64,000 bases of DNA from CAWARU01 sp963805795 (GTDB taxonomy: Bacteria; Pseudomonadota; Gammaproteobacteria; UBA6186; Azoamicaceae), in assembly GCA_963805795.1 (NCBI GenBank), contig CAWDVG010000003.1:1-64000 (forward strand), given 5' to 3'. Under the pieces are notes generated by a model. The model saw nothing but the letters and a program-made list of their open reading frames with translations. It was not told where the DNA came from and did not search any database. This document shows positions 1-8,186 of the stretch, piece by piece; position 1 is the stretch's first letter; each line of letters starts with the position of its first letter. Both the position numbers and the translations under genes were made by a program.

Positions 1-46
1 AAAAGGGGGCTATCACCAGACAAAATCTGATGATAGCCCCCTTTTT
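1..46. terminator. Strong intrinsic terminator of an upstream gene
   Basis: A perfect 15-bp inverted repeat pairs bases 1-15 with 31-45; a further 4 bp (17-20 with 26-29) can pair inside it after one mismatch. The stem is G/C-rich in its middle, flanked by an A run on one side and a T run on the other, so it could stop transcription from either side. The gene it serves lies left of the window. Confidence 0.85.
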
Positions 47-196
47 AATAACTCTATTTTTATTTGAAGGAGTTCAATTGACATTTTGCGCCTTGTATTT
101 AACCTAAAAAATAACTATCTTTAGTATGGTATAAATCCCTTTTATATTTTTTATACTTGTTATAATTTTATTTTTATTGAGTAATATATAGTTTAT

Positions 197-1528
197 ATGT
201 CTGCATTTTCAATTGAAGATGATATAGCACAAACTAACTTTCTTCGTAAATTGGAAGCAGAATTATATTTTCATAGTTATGATCCAGAAGATAGCAATGC
301 TAAGGCAATACTACTCAAATCTTTAGAAGAAAAAGGCGAAGGTGCATTTGTCCTTGTTCCAGTAAGCGGTGAATTAAGAAAAAATGGTATCATTGGCGAA
401 ATGGGCTATATAAGAAATGGACGATTGACAGAACACTACGTAAAAGCAAATAGAGAGGGACTATTTCTGATCGGTCAAACTCAAGATAATGAAGAGATTG
501 TACAAGGACCTTATCAGAGTTTCCATGAATTATACCAAACCTTAGAATTACATCCCGATAGATATGGTATTCCGAATGAAAATCAAATTGCTAGTAAAGT
601 TTGGTCAGTTCAATTTTTAAAAGAACCCTATTATCAAGAATCTATTAATGAAGTGATTAAAGAAAAAATGCTGAAAGAAGGTGAGGGTGCCTTTATCTTA
701 TGTGATTTTCATAAAGCCCAAGGGATCATAGGAACTGTTGCTGTAAATCACAAAAATAGTTTTGCATCATACGATATATTGGCAAATAAAATGGGTCTTT
801 ATCTTTTCCTGCCTGTACCTACTCCAGAAGATTTACATAAAATTCAAACTTTTGGACCTTATCAACAATTCGAATCTTTATATGAAATCTTAGAAAAAAG
901 AAATCTCATAGACAGAAATAAGGGTATGTTGAAGGATAAGAAATCACAAGCAAAACCTATTATCTTGAGTCAAACAAAAAAGTTAAAAGAGCTACCTACC
1001 GTTCCACTTTCGAAAGAATTAACGGCACTCATCGTTGAAAAATTAAAGAGTATAGACACTTGTCCCTTATCATTAGAATTAATGGAAGATCCCGTGACAA
1101 CTGTTGATGGACAAACTTATGAAAGAGACTTTATTAAAGAAGCCTTAAGATTAAAAAAAACGAGTCCGTCAACCAATCTTCCATTAGACTCGATAGAACT
1201 CCTTCCAAATTTAAATTTAAAGGGGCAAAAAGAGCTGCTCGAGAATAATAATGTAAATAAGGTGCAGGACTGTTTTGTGTGCCCATTAACGAAGCAAGTT
1301 ATGAATGATCCTGTTATTGCACATGATGGGTGGAGCTATGAACGTAGTGCCATCGAAAAATATTTTTTAGAGCATAAGGGTGATAAAGAACTATTAAGTC
1401 CAAAAACAGGAAAAGCTTTTGTTGAAAGGAATTCAACAAAATTAATACCCAATATTGCATTAAAAAATGAGATTGATGAATATACGATTTTATTAGAAAA
1501 CGAGCAAAAAATGAAGCTGAAAAAGTAA
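197..1528 (+). CDS. Tandem SH2-like, dual U-box protein (probable E3 ligase effector)
   Basis: 443 residues. Two U-box domains occupy the C-terminal half (about 285-350, with CPLSLELMEDPV and DGQTYER; about 358-430, with CPLTKQVMNDPV and DGWSYER); U-boxes recruit ubiquitin-charged E2 enzymes, so the protein probably ubiquitinates host proteins. The double U-box layout recalls Legionella LubX. The N-terminal half holds two related ~95-residue repeats (about 22-120 and 143-236) with an SH2-like order: GEGAF strand, GIIG, a strand ending EHYVKANREGLFLI or SYDILANKMGLYLF, then GPYQSFHELYQTLE or GPYQQFESLYEILE. The canonical FLVR arginine is missing in both (Val54 and Cys169), so phosphotyrosine binding is doubtful. 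No signal peptide or membrane segment. A TATAAT lies at 161-166 but no good -35 accompanies it. U-boxes are confident; SH2-like is my structural reading of motif order. Confidence 0.8.
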   Translation: MSAFSIEDDIAQTNFLRKLEAELYFHSYDPEDSNAKAILLKSLEEKGEGAFVLVPVSGELRKNGIIGEMGYIRNGRLTEHYVKANREGLFLIGQTQDNEEIVQGPYQSFHELYQTLELHPDRYGIPNENQIASKVWSVQFLKEPYYQESINEVIKEKMLKEGEGAFILCDFHKAQGIIGTVAVNHKNSFASYDILANKMGLYLFLPVPTPEDLHKIQTFGPYQQFESLYEILEKRNLIDRNKGMLKDKKSQAKPIILSQTKKLKELPTVPLSKELTALIVEKLKSIDTCPLSLELMEDPVTTVDGQTYERDFIKEALRLKKTSPSTNLPLDSIELLPNLNLKGQKELLENNNVNKVQDCFVCPLTKQVMNDPVIAHDGWSYERSAIEKYFLEHKGDKELLSPKTGKAFVERNSTKLIPNIALKNEIDEYTILLENEQKMKLKK

Positions 1529-1724
1529 TTCGTCTGAAGAGACAGGTGAGTTTATCCAAAAAGCAAATAACTATTTTATATTTAGCCATAACTAAATTTA
1601 AACGATTTATTACCGGGTGTTACTAATGCTTTAATTTGCTTGCCCATAAAATTCTAGTGTATTAGGTTTAATAATGTTCTACAATAGATTTCCCATATGG
1701 TACTATTATAATAGGACGTTAAGA

Positions 1725-3004
1725 CTATTTATATCGTTGCAGAGCTTCAATAATAAGTCCCTTTCCTACGCTACTGAAAACATCGCCTTTAACCATTTCA
1801 GCAGCAGGAAATTGCATTTCAATAGCCTCACGGATCATGGGTATTTGTGTGGAACCGCCAGTAAAAAAGACGGAGTCAATTTGCTCCATTTTTACTCCTG
1901 CCTCCCTTACTGTATCTAATAAAGTACTGATTAATTGCTGAACTTTATCTTGAATAGAGGTTTCAAAAACTTCTCTTGGTATATTTAAAATAAAATCCTC
2001 TTCAATATAATTCAGGTTTAAATTGACATGCCTGTCTTGACTTAAATAACATTTAGCTTGTTCTATAGTATCGAGTATTTTATGTCCACGTTGATTTTCA
2101 ATCACTTGCAAAAGGCGTTTAATGGCAGCTTTGTTATAAGCCAAATTATATATTTCTATTAAATGACGTTTGGTTTGATGCGTATAAAGACTATTGATCG
2201 TATGCCAGGTAGTGAGGTCATGATAATAACTGCTGGGAATTTGGATATTACCGCTTAATCCTCGCATGATGCCTCCCAATCCTAATTCCGGCATCACGGT
2301 TTCAAGACTTAAGGATGTGTCAAAATCAGTACCGCCAATGTGGATCCCTTTATTTGCTAAAACGTCTTGGCGACGATCGCCTTTATATTGGCTATATCCG
2401 CTAGCTTTTTGATTGCTGGGCCTTAAATGGATAACAGAAAAGTCTGAAGTACCTCCGCCCAAATCAATAATTAAGGCGAGCTTTTCTTGCGAAATAGTTT
2501 GTTCATAAGCCAAGGCAGCAGCAATGGGCTCGTATTGAAATGCAATATCTTTAAAGCCTTGTTCACGAGCTACTTTTTCAAGGGTATCTTGTGCAAGGCG
2601 ATCTTTTTTTCATCATGGTCATGGAAACGAACGGGTCTCCCGAGAATGACCCTATTTAATTCATGTCCAACAAAAGTTTCTGCTTTGGATTTAATATGTT
2701 TTAATAATTTCCCCAATATAAGGGTATAAGGCATGGGCTTATCGTTAATAATTGTCTGTTCTTTCATCAAGGAAGAACCTAAAACACTTTTTAGAGACAT
2801 CATTAAACGTCCATGAGCGCCTGATAAGTAATCACTGACGGCTCGTTGACCAAAATAATGTCTGTTGTTATCAAAATCAAAAAAGATGGCTGAGCGCAGG
2901 GTTGGTTTTTCTTCTTCTAATGGGACCATTGCAATATTATTTTTTTGATATACCCCTATTGTTGAATTGCTGGTGCCGAAGTCAAGACCACAAAAATCAT
3001 TCAT
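1725..3004 (-). pseudogene. YegD-type Hsp70 family protein, frameshifted
   Basis: Two reading frames on the minus strand together make one Hsp70/actin-fold ATPase resembling E. coli YegD. The first (2570-3004) gives the N-terminus with the phosphate-1 loop GLDFGTSNSTIG and ends early after GRPVRF; the second gives EPIAAALAYEQ, IIDLGGGTSDFSV, GGTDFDTSL and the C-terminal FFTGGSTQIPMI. The frames join at an A7 run on the coding strand (T7 at 2604-2610): one extra A restores continuous coding (DRLAQDTLEKVAREQGF...) through the break. The downstream frame therefore begins before its first Met. The remainder looks undamaged, so this is a very recent mutation, a phase-variable tract or a sequencing error. 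Family role: DnaK-like ATPase of uncertain client. It is convergent with the U-box gene and divergent from rmf. Confidence 0.8.
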
Positions 3005-3100
3005 AAGTCACCCCGCCTTACAATTTTTGGAAGGGATAAAATCCTAACAGAAAATTTTGGGTCTGTAAATAGGTATTTGATAAATAAATATTTTTAACGG

Positions 3101-3116
3101 CTGTATTAATATACAG
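3101..3116. promoter_or_regulatory. Small palindrome in the yegD-rmf intergenic region, possible operator
   Basis: CTGTAT and ATACAG are perfect inverted 6-mers separated by TAAT, in the 209-bp region between two divergent genes. Position suits an operator, but no regulator is identifiable and an AT-rich palindrome of this size could be chance. Confidence 0.2.
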
Positions 3117-3173
3117 ACAAATCATTCAAGAACTCATATATTTTAATTACTTATCCTCTAACCTATATAGTAA

Positions 3174-3180
3174 CTATACT
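3174..3180 (+). promoter_or_regulatory. Sigma-S-like -10 element of rmf
   Basis: CTATACT followed by TTAAA matches the extended -10 preferred by stationary-phase sigma-S, 33 bases upstream of the rmf ATG. No convincing -35 is present, which is usual for sigma-S promoters. rmf is a stationary-phase gene in characterised gammaproteobacteria, which fits; the call is inference from sequence. Confidence 0.35.
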
Positions 3181-3213
3181 TTAAATATAAGATAATATTT
3201 TTTGGAGTTGTGT

Positions 3214-3417
3214 ATGAAAACAAAAAAGAGAGATAGAACGGATCGTGTATTTTCACAAGGTTTTAAAGCTGGAGTACGAGGACATGAATTGGATGATTGC
3301 CCCTATATGGGCGATCTAAGGGGCCTTTGGTGCGGAGGTTGGAGAGAAGGAAGAGCCAGCCATATATCCGGAAATTTTAGTATGCCAGAGCATCCTACGC
3401 GTTATGTACATGGTTGA
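3214..3417 (+). CDS. rmf: Ribosome modulation factor (RMF)
   Basis: 67 residues. The start region KTKKRDRTDRVFSQGFKAG and the central CPYM...WCGGWREGR pattern match RMF (E. coli has KRDRLERAHQRGYQAG ... CPY ... WLGGWREA). RMF dimerises 70S ribosomes into inactive 100S particles in stationary phase. I chose the ATG at 3214, preceded by GGAG at 3204-3207, over the in-frame TTG at 3202, which would put the Shine-Dalgarno inside the coding region. The protein is a little longer at its C-terminus than the E. coli form. It is monocistronic: the next gene, bioC, converges on it 7 bases away. A sigma-S-like -10 lies upstream. Confidence 0.9.
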   Translation: MKTKKRDRTDRVFSQGFKAGVRGHELDDCPYMGDLRGLWCGGWREGRASHISGNFSMPEHPTRYVHG

Positions 3418-3424
3418 TTTGGAA

Positions 3425-4351
3425 TTATTCTTTCAAAGGTCTGCGAATAGCTGAAAGAGGGATTCTGTAATCATTATTTTGTTCTTGTAGAGAACTGCAA
3501 TAAGAAGCAGCTTTCTTTGAAGTGCCCCAGGCATGCCCATAAATAATTTCAACAGTAGCAGGTATTTCCCCAGATGCTAATTTAAATTGATCATAATTAT
3601 CAGATAATTTTTTAAAAACAGATTGGGTACTTAATCCCACATGCCTTTCTCTTAAAACATATGAGGATCCGCTTTTTTTAATATCTTCTAGCAAACGAAA
3701 AATATTGGGGAAAGTGAGAATGAATTGCTCCATATCCATAACGGGGTCTGAAAATTTCGCATGTAATAATGCATCACCAACATTATGCATATCCATAAAA
3801 TTATTGACATGGGGTATATGAGGGAGCTTTTGGTCAGAGTTAATTTGATAAAAACATTCCCGAAGTTCTTTTAAGGTATCTGGACCTAAGGATGAAAACA
3901 GTAACAAACCATCTGGTTTTAAAACACGATGAATTTCATTAAAAAGCAAAGAGATGTCAAGGGACCAATGAAAAACGCAATTAGAAAAAATAAAATCGAT
4001 ACTGTTATTAGCCAGAGGCAACACTTCTGCATCTGCACAAGCTGTGATAAAGGTTGAAAGGGCATCGCCGCCCTGAACTATTCTAGCTTGTCGCAACATC
4101 CCTTCCGCCAGATCAAAATTAAGTATGGTAGCCTTAGAATAACGCTCTGCCAATTTTTTTGAAAAATAACCGATGCCACCTCCTAAGTCCAAAATAGTAG
4201 CTGGCTCATGCTTAATAAAATCTAGTCGATCCAATAAGCGCTCACCCACCTCTTTTTCAAGAAATGCAGCTTCATGATAAGTTTTGGCCGATCCGCTAAA
4301 ACAACGAGCGACAGCCAGCTTATGCTTTGTTAACCTTTTATCTTTTTGCAT
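3425..4351 (-). CDS. bioC: Malonyl-ACP O-methyltransferase BioC
   Basis: 308 residues. Class I SAM-dependent methyltransferase: motif I ILDLGGGIGYFSKKL near the N-terminus, an acidic motif II region (LNFDLAEG), then IDFIFSNCVFHW, RVLKPDGLLLFSSLGPDTL and FMDMHNVGDAL, the last being typical of BioC. BioC methylates the free carboxyl of malonyl-ACP so fatty acid synthesis can build the pimeloyl moiety of biotin; it acts in the cytoplasm. It is divergent from comF with only 41 bases between starts, an arrangement often seen near biotin genes; no other bio gene is in the window. The C-terminal extension (about 230-308) is longer than the minimal fold but common in BioC. The malonyl-ACP substrate is shared with the PKS locus, but no functional link is implied. 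Confidence 0.88.
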   Translation of the reverse strand: MQKDKRLTKHKLAVARCFSGSAKTYHEAAFLEKEVGERLLDRLDFIKHEPATILDLGGGIGYFSKKLAERYSKATILNFDLAEGMLRQARIVQGGDALSTFITACADAEVLPLANNSIDFIFSNCVFHWSLDISLLFNEIHRVLKPDGLLLFSSLGPDTLKELRECFYQINSDQKLPHIPHVNNFMDMHNVGDALLHAKFSDPVMDMEQFILTFPNIFRLLEDIKKSGSSYVLRERHVGLSTQSVFKKLSDNYDQFKLASGEIPATVEIIYGHAWGTSKKAASYCSSLQEQNNDYRIPLSAIRRPLKE

Positions 4352-4392
4352 AAAACCATTGAAGCATAAATGAGGTTAAGGGTAAAGAGGCA

Positions 4393-5100
4393 ATGGATCT
4401 ATTTAAAACCTTTATGGAGTTTGTATTTCCAAGAATCTGTTGCTTTTGTTCTTCCGAGTTACAGAAAAGCAAAATAGATCTTTGTTTAGATTGTAAGAAT
4501 AGCCTCCCTTTTGTACAAGATCGCTGTTACCAATGTGGCTTAAGGTTAGAAAAAATAAACGAAGCTATTTTATGTGAAAAATGCCAAAATAAAGTACCTC
4601 CCTTTTCCAGACTCTGTGCTCTATTTAGCTATGATCCCCCAGTCACCAAATTGGTCACTGGTTTGAAGTTTAATAACCAATTGGCCTATGGACGTATATT
4701 GTCCGATCTTTTGATTGAAGCCGTTGAAACGCAATGGTATAAAAATACTCCCCTTCCAGATGCCATTATCCCCATGCCTTTACATATTAAACGTTTGCGC
4801 ACGCGAGGTTATAATCAATCCATGGAATTGCTACAAGCCTTCAAAAAACAAAATAAAATTCCCATATTGCATCGACACTGTTTTCGTAAAAAACAAACTA
4901 AGAAACAATCCGGCTTGAATGCAGAACGACGACGGCATAATCTAAAAGAGGCTTTTCATGTTGAACTGCCACAAGCATTTGAACACGTGGCCATTGTAGA
5001 TGATGTGGTAACGACTGGTAGCACTGTTACAGCTTTAAGCCTGGAATTAATAAAAGCAGGAGTAAAGCAAGTTGATGTATGGTGTATTTGCAGGGCCTAA
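4393..5100 (+). CDS. comF: ComF/GntX family phosphoribosyltransferase-like protein
   Basis: 235 residues. The N-terminal part has a zinc-ribbon-like set of cysteine pairs (RICCFCSSE, CLDCKN, CYQCGL, CEKCQN) and the C-terminal part a type I phosphoribosyltransferase fold with the PRPP loop VAIVDDVVTTGSTVTA; the middle contains DAIIPMPLHIKRLRTRGYNQS, characteristic of ComF. In naturally competent bacteria ComF takes part in DNA uptake or single-strand processing; the exact chemistry is unsettled. Length is normal for the family. Start ATG follows a purine-rich AAAGAGG. It faces away from bioC and is followed by the 8-bp tandem repeat. Confidence 0.88.
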   Translation: MDLFKTFMEFVFPRICCFCSSELQKSKIDLCLDCKNSLPFVQDRCYQCGLRLEKINEAILCEKCQNKVPPFSRLCALFSYDPPVTKLVTGLKFNNQLAYGRILSDLLIEAVETQWYKNTPLPDAIIPMPLHIKRLRTRGYNQSMELLQAFKKQNKIPILHRHCFRKKQTKKQSGLNAERRRHNLKEAFHVELPQAFEHVAIVDDVVTTGSTVTALSLELIKAGVKQVDVWCICRA

Positions 5101-5160
5101 GTAATAAGAGTATTATCTGTATAATCCTACAAAATTTAACCTCAGGAACTAGATATTTGT

Positions 5161-5240
5161 CGATTTGTCGATTTGTCGATTTGTCGATTTGTCGATTTGT
5201 CGATTTGTCGATTTGTCGATTTGTCGATTTGTCGATTTGT
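5161..5240. repeat. Tandem repeat: 8-bp unit CGATTTGT, 10 perfect copies
   Basis: The unit is repeated exactly ten times with no variant copy, preceded by a partly matching ATATTTGT at 5153-5160. It lies between the convergent comF and msrBA genes, downstream of both, so it is not in a coding or promoter position. The perfect identity suggests recent slippage, so copy number probably varies between isolates. It creates spurious repetitive reading frames on both strands. There are no spacers, so it is not a CRISPR array. Confidence 0.97.
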
Positions 5241-5282
5241 TGAGGTATCATTTCATTAATTTGTCCAGATTGTCTGTGGTTA

Positions 5283-6176
5283 CTAAAATATTTTTTGATG
5301 AACATGACAATAAGGCTGCTTTCCAGTTTTTTCATAATAATCTTGATGATATGTTTCTGCGGGCCAGAAAGTACTCACTGGTAATAATTGGGTCGCAACA
5401 AGATATTCTTTATCGTGTAAGGTTTTGATTAACTGCTCTAAGATCTGCTTCTGTGCATCGGTATAATAAAAAGCCACACTTAAATATTGTTCGCCACGAT
5501 CGGGTCCTTGGCCATTGGTTTGGCTAAAATTATGGATTTCAAAAAAGTATTTAGCTATCGCTTCGTATCGAATGCAACTTGGATCATATAAAACTCGTAT
5601 GGCCTCAAAGTGCCCGGTGGTACCGCTACATACTTCTTTATAAGTGGGATTTTTTGTGTTACCCCCGGAATAACCAACCTCCGTTTTTAGTACCTCTTTT
5701 AATTGTTTGAACAAAAATTCCACTCCCCAAAAGCAACCTGCAGCAAAAATTGCTTCCTCTGTATCGAGCACAGCTTGATCAGGAACAAAATCTAAACTAA
5801 TAGAATTTACACAATGGCGAGTGTTTGTAGGGTTAAGGCCTTCTCCCATAAATACATGGCCTAAATGGGCATGACAACGCGCACAAATAATTTCAGTTCT
5901 AATATTATCTTTATCAGGCTGACGGGTAACCGCATTGGGAATTTCTGTATCAAAGCTTGGCCAGCCACACCCAGAATGGAATTTGGTTTTCGAACGAAAA
6001 ACTGCCAAACCACATTCCCGGCATAAATAGGTACCTGGCTGCCAAAAATTATCATAAAGACCACAATAAGGCCGCTCAGTCTCCTTTCCTTTCACAATGG
6101 CTATGGTTGAGTCGGGAAGGCTGGCTATCTTATCGATAAAACCATTGCTTGATGGAGACAAAACTTTAGAATTCAT
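5283..6176 (-). CDS. msrAB: Peptide methionine sulfoxide reductase, MsrB-MsrA fusion
   Basis: 297 residues. The MsrB domain is N-terminal (about 20-132): zinc-binding pairs C52/C55 and C98/C101, HSGCGWPSF, and the catalytic Cys122 in TRHCVNS. The MsrA domain follows (about 138-297): catalytic Cys148 in AAGCFWG, then VGYSGG, NPTYKEVCSGTTGHFEA. The two domains reduce the R and S epimers of methionine sulfoxide in oxidised proteins. MsrB-first order is one of the two known fusion orders. No signal peptide is evident, so a cytoplasmic place is likely. It converges on comF across the tandem repeat; rsmD lies upstream on the same strand. Confidence 0.93.
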   Translation of the reverse strand: MNSKVLSPSSNGFIDKIASLPDSTIAIVKGKETERPYCGLYDNFWQPGTYLCRECGLAVFRSKTKFHSGCGWPSFDTEIPNAVTRQPDKDNIRTEIICARCHAHLGHVFMGEGLNPTNTRHCVNSISLDFVPDQAVLDTEEAIFAAGCFWGVEFLFKQLKEVLKTEVGYSGGNTKNPTYKEVCSGTTGHFEAIRVLYDPSCIRYEAIAKYFFEIHNFSQTNGQGPDRGEQYLSVAFYYTDAQKQILEQLIKTLHDKEYLVATQLLPVSTFWPAETYHQDYYEKTGKQPYCHVHQKIF

Positions 6177-6213
6177 ATTTTTAATTATATCTCATTTATC
6201 ATAGAAAGTGAGC

Positions 6214-6801
6214 TCATGTCTTTAAAGCAACTTCAATAAGATAAAAATGCACCACCCCAGCTTTTTGTTCACGTAAAATCTTCCAACCCACAGGAAGGGT
6301 TTGGGGTGCAATGGGTTCATCTGTTCCACAGTAGATCAGCGTTTTCTCCTTAACCCAGCCCTTCTCGTGCAATAAAGCAAAAGATGGAAATAATAAATGA
6401 CTCCCATAGGGTGGATCAACAAACACGATATCGAACGTCTCAAAGGGTTGCTTGGTATCTTTAAGGTAACCTTGGCTGTCTATAAGTTTAATTTCCAGCT
6501 TCTGTATTGGTATGTTAAATAGACCTGCTTGTTCTTCAATGTATTTGAAAACGGGGGTTGATTTTTCAAGTAACACAACTCTTTCAGCTCCCCTCGAAAT
6601 CGCTTCAAAACTTAAAGCGCCGCTGCCTGCAAATAAATCCAAGCAATGGGATCCTCGAATAACAGGATTCAACCAATTAAATAAGGTTTCGCGTACTCTG
6701 TCTGGGGTTGGACGCAAGCCTGCAGAATCTGGAAACGTAATTTTTCGGCCACGCAAACTGCCGGCAATAATGCGTATTTGATTTCGCTTTTTTAACATCA
6801 T
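6214..6801 (-). CDS. rsmD: 16S rRNA (guanine-966-N2)-methyltransferase RsmD
   Basis: 195 residues, usual size. RIIAGSLRGRKI and LRPTPDRVRETLFNWL at the N-terminus are RsmD hallmarks; CLDLFAGSGALSFEA binds SAM and VFVDPPYG is the N6/N2-type methyltransferase catalytic motif. It modifies G966 of 16S rRNA during 30S assembly. I keep the first of two adjacent ATG codons because it overlaps the stop of the upstream M16 peptidase gene (ATGA), implying translational coupling. It is the last gene of a three-gene minus-strand unit with the two M16 peptidases. Confidence 0.93.
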   Translation of the reverse strand: MMLKKRNQIRIIAGSLRGRKITFPDSAGLRPTPDRVRETLFNWLNPVIRGSHCLDLFAGSGALSFEAISRGAERVVLLEKSTPVFKYIEEQAGLFNIPIQKLEIKLIDSQGYLKDTKQPFETFDIVFVDPPYGSHLLFPSFALLHEKGWVKEKTLIYCGTDEPIAPQTLPVGWKILREQKAGVVHFYLIEVALKT

Positions 6802-8186
6802 TCCCCAACAATCACCTGCACCATTTTATCAGGATTTAGTCGCTTTTGAAAAGCAGTTTGAATATCTTCTCTGGTAACGCTCTCGACCTGGCTTCTATAG
6901 ATGTCTAAAAAATCATGAGGAAAGCCATAAAAAGTCATTTCAGAGACCACGTTAGCTATTTGGGCATTATTTCCAATAGTAAGTGGGAAACCACCTATAA
7001 TACCTTTCTTAGCAGCAATGACTTCTTCTTCAGTAGGACCGTTTTTAATAAAATCTTGCAGCGTTGATTTAACAATGGCGTCTGCTTCTTTTGCATGATT
7101 TGCTTTTGTTTGGAGTGATATCATAAATGGTCCTGGTCTTTTTAAAAGACGGAAGCTGCTGGTAATACTATAGGCCATGCCCCGGTTTTCTCGAATTTCT
7201 CTAAAAAGTCGTGCGACAAAAGGTCCTTCTCCTAAAATGTAATTTCCTACAAGCAATGAAAAATGATCCGATTCATTTTGTGTACAGCAGGGTTGTCCCA
7301 AAAGGACATGGGTTTGTTGCAAGGGAAGCGTGATATGGATATCATTTGCCTCTTTAAGTGGTTGTACTTCGGGTAGCGGTGCAGCAGCAGTTCCTTTAGG
7401 AAGAGCAGCTGTAATACGTTCAGAAATATCGATGGCATCATCACGGTGTAACCCACCCACAATTGTAATAATAGCGTTTTCAGCAACAAAATATTGTTTG
7501 TGAAAATTAATTAAATCCTGGCGAGTAATTTCAGAAACCCCTGCAAGAGTCCCTTGGGCTAAGTGTCCGTATGGATGTTTGCCATAGCAGGCATGATAAA
7601 AGGCCGTCATAGCTTTAACGTTGGGACGTTGTATTTCACTTTTAAGTGTGACCAGAGTTTGATTTTTAAGCTGTTGTATGGAGGGTTCTGAAAAACTAGG
7701 TTTTGAAATGATTTCTGCTAATAGATCAATCGTTGACAATAAATGATCAGGATCCACGATAGATCGCAATTGAATTGAGACTTTATCACGTTCTGTATTG
7801 CTGTCAAAAACGGCCCCCACATTTTCAAATGCTTGTGCAATTTCTAAACCGGAATGATTTTCTGTTCCCTCCTCCAGCATTAAAGAATGAAATGAAGAGA
7901 GTCCAAATTTATCACCATCCCTCGCTGAACCTGCATCAAAGGTAATAATAATATCAACAATTTGTAACTTTTCAGTAGGGACAAAGTATACGGAGGTATT
8001 TTGCTTGGTTTTCCAATGATGGATGGGAACAGCCTCACGGGCTACCAAAGTATCTTGCGGCTGTTCAAATTGTTTTGGTACAGTTAAAAAAGAAGTGTAA
8101 TGATTCATCAAGCTTTGACGGCTTAAAAATAGTACTAAAGGAAATAGAATAATAAGAAAGGCAATAATAATATAGCGCTTTTTCAT
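6798..8186 (-). CDS. M16 family peptidase-like protein, zinc site lost (non-catalytic subunit)
   Basis: 462 residues. It has the M16 two-domain fold (YFVPTEKLQIVDIIITFDAGSARDG; HPYGHLAQGT; REIRENRGMAYSI) but the HxxEH zinc motif position reads HSLMLEEGT, so it cannot bind zinc in the standard way. A single N-terminal hydrophobic segment (about 5-22) is a membrane anchor or uncleaved signal, placing the protein in the periplasm. M16 enzymes often work as pairs of one catalytic and one inactive chain, like mitochondrial processing peptidase; the gene directly before it encodes the catalytic partner and overlaps it by 4 bases. Confidence 0.87.
   Translation of the reverse strand: MKKRYIIIAFLIILFPLVLFLSRQSLMNHYTSFLTVPKQFEQPQDTLVAREAVPIHHWKTKQNTSVYFVPTEKLQIVDIIITFDAGSARDGDKFGLSSFHSLMLEEGTENHSGLEIAQAFENVGAVFDSNTERDKVSIQLRSIVDPDHLLSTIDLLAEIISKPSFSEPSIQQLKNQTLVTLKSEIQRPNVKAMTAFYHACYGKHPYGHLAQGTLAGVSEITRQDLINFHKQYFVAENAIITIVGGLHRDDAIDISERITAALPKGTAAAPLPEVQPLKEANDIHITLPLQQTHVLLGQPCCTQNESDHFSLLVGNYILGEGPFVARLFREIRENRGMAYSITSSFRLLKRPGPFMISLQTKANHAKEADAIVKSTLQDFIKNGPTEEEVIAAKKGIIGGFPLTIGNNAQIANVVSEMTFYGFPHDFLDIYRSQVESVTREDIQTAFQKRLNPDKMVQVIVGE

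Noticed and set aside
3425..4351. BioC as a PKS tailoring methyltransferase
   Set aside because: Sequence motifs are those of biotin-pathway BioC, and it lies 13 kb away next to comF.
5161..5240. CRISPR array
   Set aside because: The unit is 8 bp and strictly tandem, with no spacers and no cas genes nearby.
5027..5428. Open frames on both strands encoding periodic peptides across the 8-bp repeat
   Set aside because: They arise because the 8-bp unit has no stop in several frames; they overlap comF or msrBA ends and have no ribosome site or homology.
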